Under the pieces are notes generated by a model that was given only the letters and a program-made list of their open reading frames with translations, did no database searches and was not told the DNA's origin. Positions 23,043-32,300 of a stretch of 64,000 nt of DNA are shown here, one piece after another; positions within the stretch are counted from its first letter, which is position 1; every line of letters starts with the position of its first letter. The stretch covers positions 124,001-188,000 of the forward strand of contig CAYNIW010000001.1 of assembly GCA_964397545.1 (NCBI GenBank). Reading direction: 5' to 3'. The translations under genes and the position numbers were made by a program. The DNA comes from JAFGIG01 sp964397545. GTDB taxonomy: Bacteria > SDB-A.

Positions 23043-24380
23043 ATGCCGGAAATGAAATATCACTTGCCGCCGGTCGTTGATGTCGACAGCGAAAAGTGCG
23101 TTCAATGCCATGTCTGCATACAAGTATGCCCTGTTAAATACTGCAACGACGCCTCAGATCTCGAAAAAGGAATCACAGTCAACCATGATTTGTGCATAGG
23201 TTGCGGAAACTGCGTGAGAGCCTGCACTCACGACGCGAGAATAATAAAAGACGACACGGAAATATTTATTGAAGACCTAAAAAAAGGCGAAAACATCGCG
23301 GCTCTCGTTGCACCCGCGGCAGACGTAAATTTTCCCGGACAGCTCAAAAATCTTTTGGGCTGGCTTAAATCAGTCGGCGTTAAAATGAATTTTGACGTGT
23401 CGTTCGGCGCTGAAATCACCACTTACCAGTATCTGAAGGCGATACAGGCAGGGGCGAAAACTCCGGTTATAGCTCAGCCCTGCCCCGCAGTTGTCAGCTT
23501 TATAGAGATATACAAACCTGATCTGATACCGTATCTTGCTCCTACAGGGAGCCCTGTCATGGACATATCAGCGTGGGTTCATAAAAACCATCCGGGGATG
23601 AAGCACGCCTTTATAAGCCCCTGCATAGCGAAGAGCCGGGAATTTCAGGACCCGAACACTAAGGGTCAGATAACATACAATGTAACAATTACTAATTTAA
23701 AGAAATATCTCGAAGAGAACAGCATAGATCTGTCAAAATTCCCGGAGACCAATTTTGACGGACCAATGGAAGCTGAAAGAGGAATTCTCTATTCGCAGCC
23801 CGGCGGTCTTTTCGAGACCTTCAAGAGATACAACGTCCCTCTCAAGATGCATCAGGTGAGAAGGACGGAAGGGCAGGAGATTTACGAAGAGTTTTTCGAA
23901 GAGCTCGAAAAAGAACTAAAGGAGAAAAAGTGCGATGTTGTTCTCGTTGATATACTTAACTGCCTTCACGGATGCAACAGAGGGACAGGAACAAATTACG
24001 ACGAGAGGACGACGGACGAAATATTGAAACTTCAAAGCGAAAGACTTGAAAAACAGAAAAAAGAGAATTATCCCGACCCCGATGCATTGGCAAAGCTTCA
24101 GAAAATTCTCGAAGACATGGGCAATGTCGATTTTTCGAGAAAATACACTGACAAATCCGAAAATTTCAAAGTTCTCGAAGATCCAGACGAAGATGGAATT
24201 AAAGCGCTCTATGAAGAGATGGAAAAATTTGAGGAAAAAGACATAAAAAACTGCGCGGCATGCGGATACATGTCCTGCGAGGCGATGGCAAAGGCTATAA
24301 TGAACGGTCTTTACAGACCTCAGCAGTGCCATCATTATCTTGAGGTTTTTTACAGAAAACACTCGAAAGACACTCAATAA
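23043..24380 (+). CDS. [FeFe]-hydrogenase-like iron-sulfur protein with ferredoxin and C-terminal FeS domains (putative sensor)
   Basis: A 445-residue protein. Residues 10-65 form a 2[4Fe-4S] ferredoxin domain (C19, C22, C25, C29; C51, C54, C57, C61). The middle resembles the H-cluster domain of [FeFe] hydrogenases: QPCPAV with C147, SPCIAKSRE with C194, and LNCLHGCNRGTG with C307 and C311. All four cubane ligands survive, but the proton-relay Cys before C147 is Pro and the GGGQP-type end is absent. The C-terminus adds a four-Cys FeS domain (C404, C407, C412, C429). No maturase or electron-transfer subunit lies nearby, so a redox or H2 sensor role of the HydS/HsfB kind is likelier than catalysis. 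The PAS-like kinase at 19109 could be its partner. Confidence 0.8.
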   Translation: MPEMKYHLPPVVDVDSEKCVQCHVCIQVCPVKYCNDASDLEKGITVNHDLCIGCGNCVRACTHDARIIKDDTEIFIEDLKKGENIAALVAPAADVNFPGQLKNLLGWLKSVGVKMNFDVSFGAEITTYQYLKAIQAGAKTPVIAQPCPAVVSFIEIYKPDLIPYLAPTGSPVMDISAWVHKNHPGMKHAFISPCIAKSREFQDPNTKGQITYNVTITNLKKYLEENSIDLSKFPETNFDGPMEAERGILYSQPGGLFETFKRYNVPLKMHQVRRTEGQEIYEEFFEELEKELKEKKCDVVLVDILNCLHGCNRGTGTNYDERTTDEILKLQSERLEKQKKENYPDPDALAKLQKILEDMGNVDFSRKYTDKSENFKVLEDPDEDGIKALYEEMEKFEEKDIKNCAACGYMSCEAMAKAIMNGLYRPQQCHHYLEVFYRKHSKDTQ

Positions 24381-24410
24381 AGCATTTTTGAGTTTTACTT
24401 CGGCAAACAA

Positions 24411-24441
24411 CGGCAGATGGGATTTCCGTCTGCCGGTTTTT
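24411..24441 (+). terminator. Intrinsic terminator after the hydrogenase-like gene
   Basis: Stem CGGCAGATGG / CCGTCTGCCG (10 bp with one T-G pair), loop GATTT, then GTTTTT. It closes the 21692-24380 operon. Confidence 0.85.
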
Positions 24442-24458
24442 ATAAAGTCAATAATAGC

Positions 24459-24487
24459 TTGACCAGAAGTTTTTTTTAAAATAATCT
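24459..24487 (+). promoter_or_regulatory. Sigma-70-type promoter for the DUF6754-type operon
   Basis: TTGACC (24459-24464), 17-base spacer, TAATCT (24482-24487). Start of transcription would be near 24494, two or three bases before the ATG at 24497, and no ribosome site precedes that ATG. Confidence 0.5.
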
Positions 24488-24496
24488 TTAATAAAT

Positions 24497-25798
24497 ATGT
24501 CAAAATCAATGTTTTTCACCTCTATGATCCTTTTTATTCTTTCCTCTGCGGCGGCTTTTGTCGTATCGAAAAAAATAAAGTCTTCAAGAGCCGTTATGGT
24601 TGATGTGAATGCCGATACCTCAGAAGAACATACAACGGCAGTGACGGTGCCGGATTATATGCCGCAAAATTCTCGGGAAGACCTTGCTCTGCCGTCGAGG
24701 TTGGAAATAAGGGCCTTAAAAAAAGTCTCTGAAAGAACCGGAACCGCGAGATTTGAAGTGGAATGCAATATTTTCGGCGAAGACTCCCTCGGTAGTCTGA
24801 TTCCTGTCACTTATTCTGCGGAAGATTCTTCCGAATGGGCTCTTCCTGAAAGCCTCGTCATTTTCAGAGTCTCGGGAAAAGACACAGTCCCGGCGAAATC
24901 GGATTCTCTTCTTTTCAGCGATGAAGATATAGTCGAGGGCAGAAAATACAGATATTTTGCCGTAGCGTATTTTTGGGACTCGAGACTTGTATCAGGGACG
25001 ACAGAAGAAATTTCATATTATAAACCCTGGTTTTCCAAGTCCAGCGCTTCAATGCTCGCTGGAAGCCTGATATTCACCGCACTGCTGATTTTTTTCATAA
25101 AGAGCGCGGGAAGCGGAAAAAAATTTTTCATAAGAAAACTCAGCGGAGTTGACGCGGTAGATGAAGCCATAGGCAGAGCCACTGAAATGGGAAAAGATGT
25201 CCTTTTCATTCCCGGAATTATGGACATGGACGATGTCCAGACTATAGCCGGCATGATAATACTCGGAAGAGTCGCGAGAAAAGTGGCAAACTATGAAAGC
25301 AAACTTTCCGTCCCTTCGATAGCGCCTGTCGCATACAACACTGCCAAGGAAATAGTAAGACAGGCATACATTCAGGAAGGAAGACCCGATTCTTACGACG
25401 AGAACTCGGTTTTTTACCTAACGGGTGATCAATTCGGCTACGCCGCGGCGGTTGACGGAATTATGGTCAGGGAAAAACCTGCGACAGTATTTCTTATGGG
25501 TCATTTTTACGCCGAATCCCTCATCTTGGCTGAAACAGGTCATTCAATAGGCGCTATACAGATATCCGGAACAGCGGATCCTTCGCAGCTGCCCTTTTTC
25601 GTCGCCGCGTGTGACTACACGCTAATAGGAGAAGAGTTCTTCGCCGCGAGCGCTTATATGTCCGACGATCCAAGGCTTGTTGGAAGCCTCAAAGCCCAGG
25701 ATTTCGGTAAAGCGGCGGCGATTGCGGCTCTTGTCGCGGGCAGCATACTCGTTTCTTTCGGTGTCCATTTCGTAAAAAACCTTTTCTTCACGGGTTAA
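24497..25798 (+). CDS. Membrane protein, DUF6754-like
   Basis: A 433-residue protein with an N-terminal membrane anchor, an extracytoplasmic strand-rich domain (~60-170, fibronectin/Ig-like spacing), a second membrane segment near 185-205, a conserved-looking alpha/beta domain (GVDAVDEAIGRATEMGKDVLFIPG, then MDDVQTIAGMIILGRVAR), and a last membrane helix near 405-425. I recall the GxDAxDEAxGRATEMGxxVLFxPG pattern as DUF6754, but could not check. First gene of a six-gene run of membrane proteins, 19 bases before the next. No enzyme motif is visible. Confidence 0.75.
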   Translation: MSKSMFFTSMILFILSSAAAFVVSKKIKSSRAVMVDVNADTSEEHTTAVTVPDYMPQNSREDLALPSRLEIRALKKVSERTGTARFEVECNIFGEDSLGSLIPVTYSAEDSSEWALPESLVIFRVSGKDTVPAKSDSLLFSDEDIVEGRKYRYFAVAYFWDSRLVSGTTEEISYYKPWFSKSSASMLAGSLIFTALLIFFIKSAGSGKKFFIRKLSGVDAVDEAIGRATEMGKDVLFIPGIMDMDDVQTIAGMIILGRVARKVANYESKLSVPSIAPVAYNTAKEIVRQAYIQEGRPDSYDENSVFYLTGDQFGYAAAVDGIMVREKPATVFLMGHFYAESLILAETGHSIGAIQISGTADPSQLPFFVAACDYTLIGEEFFAASAYMSDDPRLVGSLKAQDFGKAAAIAALVAGSILVSFGVHFVKNLFFTG

Positions 25799-25816
25799 CA
25801 AAAGGGAAAAATAACC

Positions 25817-26431
25817 ATGAAAAGATACGTTCCCCTCGCAGTGACTTTCCTGAGCGGTATATTTATAATTATTTCGTTTTTTGTTCCCCGTTATCCGGTC
25901 GGTGAAGCGGCAAACACGCTTAAAAACTGGTATATGGTCGTAGCGGTTTTTGCGATGATTCTCGGCATACTGAATTTGATTAAAGTAAACTCTCTCAAAA
26001 TAGTAAAAAAGAGAAAAGGATGGATATATTCTGTTGTGATAGTCTTTTCCCTCCTTGTGACGGTTTTCGCCGGCTGGGGAGGAGGCATGGGGGAAGGTTC
26101 GGCATTCGATTTTATATTCAGGCATTTCTACACACCTCTTAACGCCACGATGTTTTCCTTGCTCGCTTTTTTTGTCGCCTCGGCTTCATTCCGCGCTTTC
26201 AGGGCGAGAAATCTCGAAGCCGGCCTTCTGCTCGTAGCGGCGATAATAGTTATGCTCGGCCGAGTCCCGATAGGAAAAGTGATTTTTTCCCACCTGCCTT
26301 CTGTTCAGGCCTGGATTATGGAAATACCCAATACTGCCGGACAACGGGCGATAATGATAGGTGCCGCTCTCGGAGTGATAGCGACCTCACTGAGAATTAT
26401 TTTCGGGATTGAAAGGTCTTATCTAAATTGA
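25817..26431 (+). CDS. Membrane protein of unknown function (about five helices)
   Basis: 204 residues with about five or six hydrophobic segments (near 5-22, 37-55, 70-85, 105-125, 135-155, 175-195) and no recognised motif. The first half separates two helices by a short basic loop (KIVKKRKG). ATG start; its TGA is overlapped by the TTG of the next gene (TTGA), so the pair is translationally coupled. Its role can only be guessed from the operon. Confidence 0.75.
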   Translation: MKRYVPLAVTFLSGIFIIISFFVPRYPVGEAANTLKNWYMVVAVFAMILGILNLIKVNSLKIVKKRKGWIYSVVIVFSLLVTVFAGWGGGMGEGSAFDFIFRHFYTPLNATMFSLLAFFVASASFRAFRARNLEAGLLLVAAIIVMLGRVPIGKVIFSHLPSVQAWIMEIPNTAGQRAIMIGAALGVIATSLRIIFGIERSYLN

Positions 26432-27264
26432 AAAAGTTTTTTGAACTTGACAGAAGAATAATCTTTCTTTTTATAGCGTTCGCCGTCGCCATTCCTCTTG
26501 TTTTCCCGCTGAGAATACCAATAGTAGTGGACAAAAAAGACTCAAAAGCCGTGTATGCTTCATTCGATTTTCTCGACAGCCTTCCTGAAGAATCAGTCAT
26601 TCTCGTATCCTTTGATTTCGACCCTGCCGCCGCACCTGAACTCTATCCGATGGGCAAAGCGATAATCGAACACGCTTTTTCAAAAAATATAGATGTCATT
26701 ACGGTCGCTCTTTGGCCCCAGGGAGTCAGGTTCGCTGAAAATGCGCTTAACGAGGGGGCGGCTGTTTACGGGAGAGAGAGGTGGAAACATTTCGTGAATC
26801 TCGGCTACAAATCCGGGGGAGTCGTCGCCATTGATAATATAATCGGCGATATAAAAAAAACATGCCCGAGGGACTTATCCGGAAAAAGCACAAAAGAGAT
26901 AGAGATGCTCAAAGATGTCAACTACAATCTCGACAAAGTTGCCGTAATCTTCACTCTTTCGGCGGGAGATCCGGGAGTCATAGGCTGGGTTCAAATAGGA
27001 AAAGATAAGTATGGAAAAACCATAATTGCGGGCTGCACAGCCGTCAGCGCGCCTGCTTATTCTCCTTATTTTAATTCAGGACAGCTCACAGGCTTGATTG
27101 GCGGAATGGCTGGAGCCGCTGAATACGAACAGCTTATAAAAAGTCCGGGTATGGCGTCGAGCGGAATGGATGCGCAGTCAATAGCCCACGTCTGTATAAT
27201 TGCTTTCATACTTTTCGGCAATTTAGCTTACGTAATTGAGAAAAGAGGAAAAAAGAATGTCTGA
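26428..27264 (+). CDS. Membrane-anchored protein with a Rossmann-like domain, function unknown
   Basis: 278 residues: a membrane segment near 13-30, a large soluble alpha/beta domain (~40-235) containing SVILVSFDFDPAAAPELYPMG and KVAVIFTLSAGDPGVIGW, and a C-terminal helix near 250-268. Glycine-rich GLIGGMAGAAEYEQL lies before the last helix. No known family comes to mind. The TTG start overlaps the preceding stop and the stop overlaps the next start by eight bases. Confidence 0.72.
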   Translation: MKKFFELDRRIIFLFIAFAVAIPLVFPLRIPIVVDKKDSKAVYASFDFLDSLPEESVILVSFDFDPAAAPELYPMGKAIIEHAFSKNIDVITVALWPQGVRFAENALNEGAAVYGRERWKHFVNLGYKSGGVVAIDNIIGDIKKTCPRDLSGKSTKEIEMLKDVNYNLDKVAVIFTLSAGDPGVIGWVQIGKDKYGKTIIAGCTAVSAPAYSPYFNSGQLTGLIGGMAGAAEYEQLIKSPGMASSGMDAQSIAHVCIIAFILFGNLAYVIEKRGKKNV

Positions 27265-27874
27265 GACAGTCGGGATATGGATAGCGGGTTTTCTCACGCT
27301 GGCAATTTTCAGTTTTTTATACAAGGACAATCTCTTTTATAAAATTGCCGAAGCGGTTTACGTCGGGGTTTCCGCAGGTTACCTGCTGGTTCAAAGCTGG
27401 CACGATGTCGTCATGCCCAATCTTGTGTCTCCTCTGAGGGAAGGAAATTTGCTGTATATATTTCCTGCCGTTCTGTCGGTATTCATGATTCTTCAGCTTT
27501 TCGCAAAGACGAGGTGGTTTTCTCATATTTCAATAGCTTTTGTTGTCGGGATAGGAGCCGGTTACGGCTTTGTAACGTTTCTTAGATCCAACCTATTTGA
27601 ACAGGTATATTCGGGGATTACCCCTCTGTGGAACACAGGATTATTCGGTTCAATAGGACAGATACTTCTCTTAATCGGAACAGCGACCGGAATTTTTTAC
27701 TTTTTCTTTTCAGTAGAGCACAGAGGGATTTTCAGAATCGGCGCGAGAACCGGGATGATATTTCTCATGATAACTTTCGGCGCTTCATTCGGATACACTG
27801 TCATGGCAAGAATATCCTTGTTGATAGGAAGGTTTTATTTTTTGCTGCACGACTGGCTCCGTATAATGAAATAA
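27257..27874 (+). CDS. Membrane protein of unknown function (about six helices)
   Basis: 205 residues, mostly hydrophobic, with small-residue-rich helices such as ISIAFVVGIGAGYGFV and IGQILLLIGTATGIFYF. I chose ATG at 27257 (MSETVGIW) rather than an earlier GTG at 27236 because a GAGG lies upstream and the first helix then follows at once. Five bases separate it from the DUF502 gene. Composition suggests a channel- or scaffold-like partner of its neighbours, but that is inference. Confidence 0.75.
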   Translation: MSETVGIWIAGFLTLAIFSFLYKDNLFYKIAEAVYVGVSAGYLLVQSWHDVVMPNLVSPLREGNLLYIFPAVLSVFMILQLFAKTRWFSHISIAFVVGIGAGYGFVTFLRSNLFEQVYSGITPLWNTGLFGSIGQILLLIGTATGIFYFFFSVEHRGIFRIGARTGMIFLMITFGASFGYTVMARISLLIGRFYFLLHDWLRIMK

Positions 27875-27878
27875 AGAC

Positions 27879-28556
27879 ATGGACGATCGAGACGAATTGC
27901 CTCGTTCCAAACCGGGTATTAAAAACAGAATAAGAGGTATTTTCATAACCGGAATCGTGACTCTTCTGCCGATAGGTTTGACGTTTTTTGTTTTCAAATC
28001 CATAGTGGAAGTCGGAGGAGCGATTTTTGAACCTTTGGCTAAACACCTCCCATACCCGAGAATTGCCAAAGACCTTATAGGATTCGGTTCTCTGCTCGCC
28101 GTTATTATGATAACCGGAGCCGCCGCGAGAACTTTTATAGGCAGGTTTTTTTTCGGATGGACCGGCAGAATCATGACAAAGATTCCGCTGATAAAAATTA
28201 TTTACAACGCGGTGAAAGAGCTGACAGAAACATTTTTTATTGACAAAAGGGCGTTCCAGAAAGTAGTTATGGTAGAATATCCGCGGCAGGGATGCTGGTC
28301 TATCGGTTTTTTAACAAACACCGAATCATGGGTTGATAGACCCAAAGAAGGAGGGGGAGAATCCTGCCTCAGCTCAGTGTTTATCCCCACGACTCCGAAC
28401 CCTACGTCGGGTTTTTACCTATTACTGCCGAAAGGTGATATTACCGTCACCGATATGACGGTTGAAGAAGGAATCAGGGCTGTAGTTTCCGGCGGGATAA
28501 TAACTCCGAAAAAAAAAGTTTTAATAAGAGAGGATAAAAAAGGAAAGGAAAAATGA
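27879..28556 (+). CDS. DUF502 family membrane protein
   Basis: 225 residues matching the DUF502 layout: a basic N-terminus, helix 1 (GIVTLLPIGLTFFVF), helix 2 (GFGSLLAVIMITGAAART), then RIPL-type KIPLIKIIYNAVKEL and a soluble domain with VMVEYPRQGCWSIGF and FIPTTPNPTSGFYLLLP, all hallmarks of the family. Function is unknown; homologues are widespread inner-membrane proteins. It overlaps the next start as ATGA. Confidence 0.88.
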   Translation: MDDRDELPRSKPGIKNRIRGIFITGIVTLLPIGLTFFVFKSIVEVGGAIFEPLAKHLPYPRIAKDLIGFGSLLAVIMITGAAARTFIGRFFFGWTGRIMTKIPLIKIIYNAVKELTETFFIDKRAFQKVVMVEYPRQGCWSIGFLTNTESWVDRPKEGGGESCLSSVFIPTTPNPTSGFYLLLPKGDITVTDMTVEEGIRAVVSGGIITPKKKVLIREDKKGKEK

Positions 28557-29383
28557 ACGAAGAACCGCATAAACGAAAAAAGATAATCGAATTCATAAGA
28601 GAACTTATAAAAAACAGGAAAGAGAATAAGGAAAAAGAAGCGGAAATAGTAATAGACAAAGGAAAAGAGTCGGGAATTATTACAGAAGCCGAAGCGGATA
28701 TACTCAAAGGCGTTATGTATCTTACGAGCACGAGAGTCGAGGAGATAATGGTGCCCAGGGTAGATACTGTATTCCTTTCCGCGACCGCCGGCATAGACGA
28801 GATAATAGAAGTCTATACCCTGCACAGGTTCGGAAAAATCCCTCTTTACGGAGACACAATTGACGACGTAGTAGGTGTGCTGAAAGTTAAGGATCTGATT
28901 CCTTTTCTTCACGACATAATGGAAACCCCTTATAAGGCGATAGATTTCGCCTGCCTGCCGCATTTCATACCGGAAAGCAAAACAGTGCTGGAAACTATTA
29001 AAGACCTTCAGGAAAGACATCTTTCGATAGCAATGGTCGTAGACGAATACGGCGGCGTCTGCGGGATAGTGACGCTTGAGGATTTAGTTGAAGAGATAAT
29101 TGGAGAAATTGAAGATTCAAGGGATCAGGAAGAAGAAGATTTCACGCTTGATGAAGACGGTTCATATCTGGTCAACGCCCGCATGGAGTTTTCCGATTTC
29201 AATGACCTTCTCGGCTTGAATCTCGAGTCTGAAGACTACAACACCGTAGGCGGTTTCGTCCTCGACAGCCAGGAAAAGATTCCGAAAAAGGGAGAAAAAT
29301 TTACTGCCGGCGGACTGGAGTTTGAGGTTATTGACGCCACGAGACAGAAGATAATAAAACTCAGGGTCAGCAGGAAAGAATAA
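28553..29383 (+). CDS. CorC/HlyC-type CBS-domain protein without a membrane domain
   Basis: 276 residues: a charged N-terminal helix, a CBS pair (~55-185; VEEIMVPRVDTVFL and MVVDEYGGVCGIVTLEDLVEEIIGEIEDS), and a CorC_HlyC transporter-associated domain at the C-terminus (YNTVGGFVLDSQEKIPKKGEKF). The CNNM/DUF21 membrane domain typical of hemolysin-C-like transporters is absent, as in CorC/YbeX. Last gene of the membrane operon, eight bases before dnaE. Adenine-nucleotide binding is expected for the CBS pair. Confidence 0.9.
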   Translation: MNEEPHKRKKIIEFIRELIKNRKENKEKEAEIVIDKGKESGIITEAEADILKGVMYLTSTRVEEIMVPRVDTVFLSATAGIDEIIEVYTLHRFGKIPLYGDTIDDVVGVLKVKDLIPFLHDIMETPYKAIDFACLPHFIPESKTVLETIKDLQERHLSIAMVVDEYGGVCGIVTLEDLVEEIIGEIEDSRDQEEEDFTLDEDGSYLVNARMEFSDFNDLLGLNLESEDYNTVGGFVLDSQEKIPKKGEKFTAGGLEFEVIDATRQKIIKLRVSRKE

Positions 29384-29391
29384 AGCGCGAA

Positions 29392-32300
29392 ATGACAAAA
29401 GATTTTGTCCATCTCCATGTCCATTCAGACTACAGCTTTCTCGACGGAGCCGTTTCGATATCCAAACTTGTCCAAAAAGCTTCTGGCCTGAAAATGAAAG
29501 CACTCGCGCTAACGGACCACGGCAACATGTCCGGAGCAGTTGAATTCTACAAGCATTGCGTTAAAGAAGGGATCAAGCCCTTAATCGGCATGGAAGCTTA
29601 TGTTGACCCCAAAGGCATTTCAGCAAAGAGCAAGATTTCCGAATTCAGGCACCTTACTCTTCTTTGCAAAAACGATGAAGGATACAGAAACCTCGTTAAG
29701 CTTTCTTCAAAGGCTTTTCTCGAAGGGCTTTACTGGGGAAGAGCGAGAATGGACATTGAAATTCTTCAAAGCTACTCGAAGGGGCTGGTTGCTCTCGGAG
29801 GCTGCATGAGCGGGGAAGTTCCTCGCAGAATTTTGTCCGGAGATGAATCCGGAGCGATTGAATTTGCTCGTTTGTATTCGGATGTATTTGACGGCGATTT
29901 TTATCTCGAACTGATGGATATTGGTTTGCCTGAAAATGAATTTTTGAATAAATCTCAAATAGAGATAGCGAAAAAAGCCGGAATCGGCGTTGTTGCGACG
30001 AATGACGTTCATTTTCTGGATAAAGAGGATCATCTGGCTCACGAAGCACTTTTGTGCATAAATACAAAAAAAACCTTTGAGGACAAAGACAGGCTGACGA
30101 GCCCTGAAGGAATTTATTTCAGAAGCCAGCAGGAAATGTTCAAGCTTTTCAAGGATTGCCCCCAAGCCATTGAGAACACAGTAAAGATAGCCGACGAATG
30201 TTCTTTTGAAATGAAACTGAACCCAAATTCTCCGAGATTGCCTGATTTTCAAATTCCTTCGGGTTTTAAGACCCCCATGGAATATCTAGAATATATGACA
30301 TGGGAAGGTGCAAAAAGTAAATTTCAATCAATAATTTCATCCGAAGCCCAAATCAGAATAAGAAAAGAATTGGAAGTTATAGCGCAGACAGGATACGCAG
30401 GTTATTTTCTTATAATAGCGGATATTGTCCGGGAGGCGAAAAAGAATAAGATCAGAGTAGGTCCGGGAAGGGGTTCGGCAGTCGGATCTCTAGTCCTTTA
30501 TTGTCTGGATATAATAACTATAAATCCGATGAACTACGGACTGCTGTTTGAAAGATTCCTAAATCCGGAGAGGATAACGGCTCCGGATATAGATTTGGAT
30601 TTCGCGGACGATAAAAGAGGCATGGTCATAGACTACATGGTCAGAAGGTTCGGAGAGAAAGCCGTCTGTTACATCGGAACCGCGGCAAGCCTCGGAGCAA
30701 GACAGGTCGTAAGGGACGTGGCAAAGGTTCTCGGACTAACTCCGAAGGAAATAGACGTTCTTTCATCGAAAATGCCTGAAACGTATTTCATTGATAAGCC
30801 GCCGGAAGATACGAGGTCGGATGTTGAGTGGATTTATCTAAAAAATCTCAACGGATTCAGAGAGCAAATTAATTCTGACCAAAGACTCGAAAGGCTTGTC
30901 AGCATAGCAAGCAGGCTGGAGGGATTGAAAAGACAGCCTGGAATTCATGCTGCGGGATTTATTATCGCGCCTGGTGATTTAACTGATTTTGTTCCTCTCA
31001 GAAAAGATAAGTTAAATCAAATAGTTTGCCAGTTCGATATGGATTCGATAACTGATGTCGGCTTAATAAAAGTCGATATTCTGGGGTTGACCGCTCTTAC
31101 CGCTATGGAAAAGACAGCTCTTTTGGTTTCCAGGAAGGAAGAACTCGACATTGACGGACTGCCTCTCGACGATGAGAAAACGTTTGAGATGATTTCGTCC
31201 GGAGAGACGAAAGGAATATTTCAGCTCGAATCAAAGGGCATGAAAAATCTTTGCGTTCAGCTTAAACCGAAATCCATCCCAGAAATTATAGCAATTATAT
31301 CTCTCTACAGGCCGGGACCTATGGATCATATAGACAAGTTCATAGCGAGAAAATACGGCAGGGAAAAAGTGGATTTAATACACAGCTCGCTGAAGGACAT
31401 TCTTGAAGAAACATTCGGAATACCGATATATCAGGAACAAGTGATGCAGATAACAAGCGTGGTCGCCGGATACAACCTCGGAAAGGCGGATATACTCAGA
31501 AGAGCAATGGGTAAGAAAAAAAGAGATGTCATGGAGAGTGAAAAAGAGAATTTCCTTGCCGGAGCAAACGACAGGGGGATAGACAAGAAAACGGCAATCA
31601 GAATATGGGAAATGTTAGAACCTTTTGCAGGATACGGATTCAACAAATCACACGGCGCGGGGTATGCTTTTTTGGCTTACTACACGGCCTACTTAAAAAC
31701 GCATCACACATTGGAATTCTTCGCCGCGACGATGACGACGGAGATTTCAAACACAGACAAAATAGCTGAATTTATTGATGAAGCCCGCAGGCTGAAAATT
31801 AATATCTTTCCGCCTTCGGTCAATTGTTCCGGTGTAAATTTTATCGTGGAAAGTAAAGGGGTGAGATACGCTCTCGGCGCGGTCAAAAACGTCGGTGAAA
31901 AAGCCGCACAGGAAATACTCGAAGAAAGAGAAAGTAACGGCTCTTTCGTTGATTTCGATGATTTTCTCAGCAGAGTCAATTTTAACTCCGCCACAAAGAG
32001 GACAGTTGAATATCTTATTAAAGCCGGCGCATTCGACGAGTTTGAACTCAACAGAAAAAAACTTCTCAATTCAATGGAGACTTCTTTTGAGAGGGCTCTT
32101 TCGAGAAAAAAACAAAAAATGATGGGTCAGATGCCTCTTTTCAGCGAGAGAGAATTCTCAAAACCCGAAGCAGATATAAATACCTGCAGTTTCTGGACTT
32201 ATCAGGAAAAGAAGGACGCCGAACTAGAAGCTTTCGGATTCAATTTCAGCGTTCATCCTCTTGACGAATACAAAAAGTTTCTCAATTTCCGGGGAATGTG

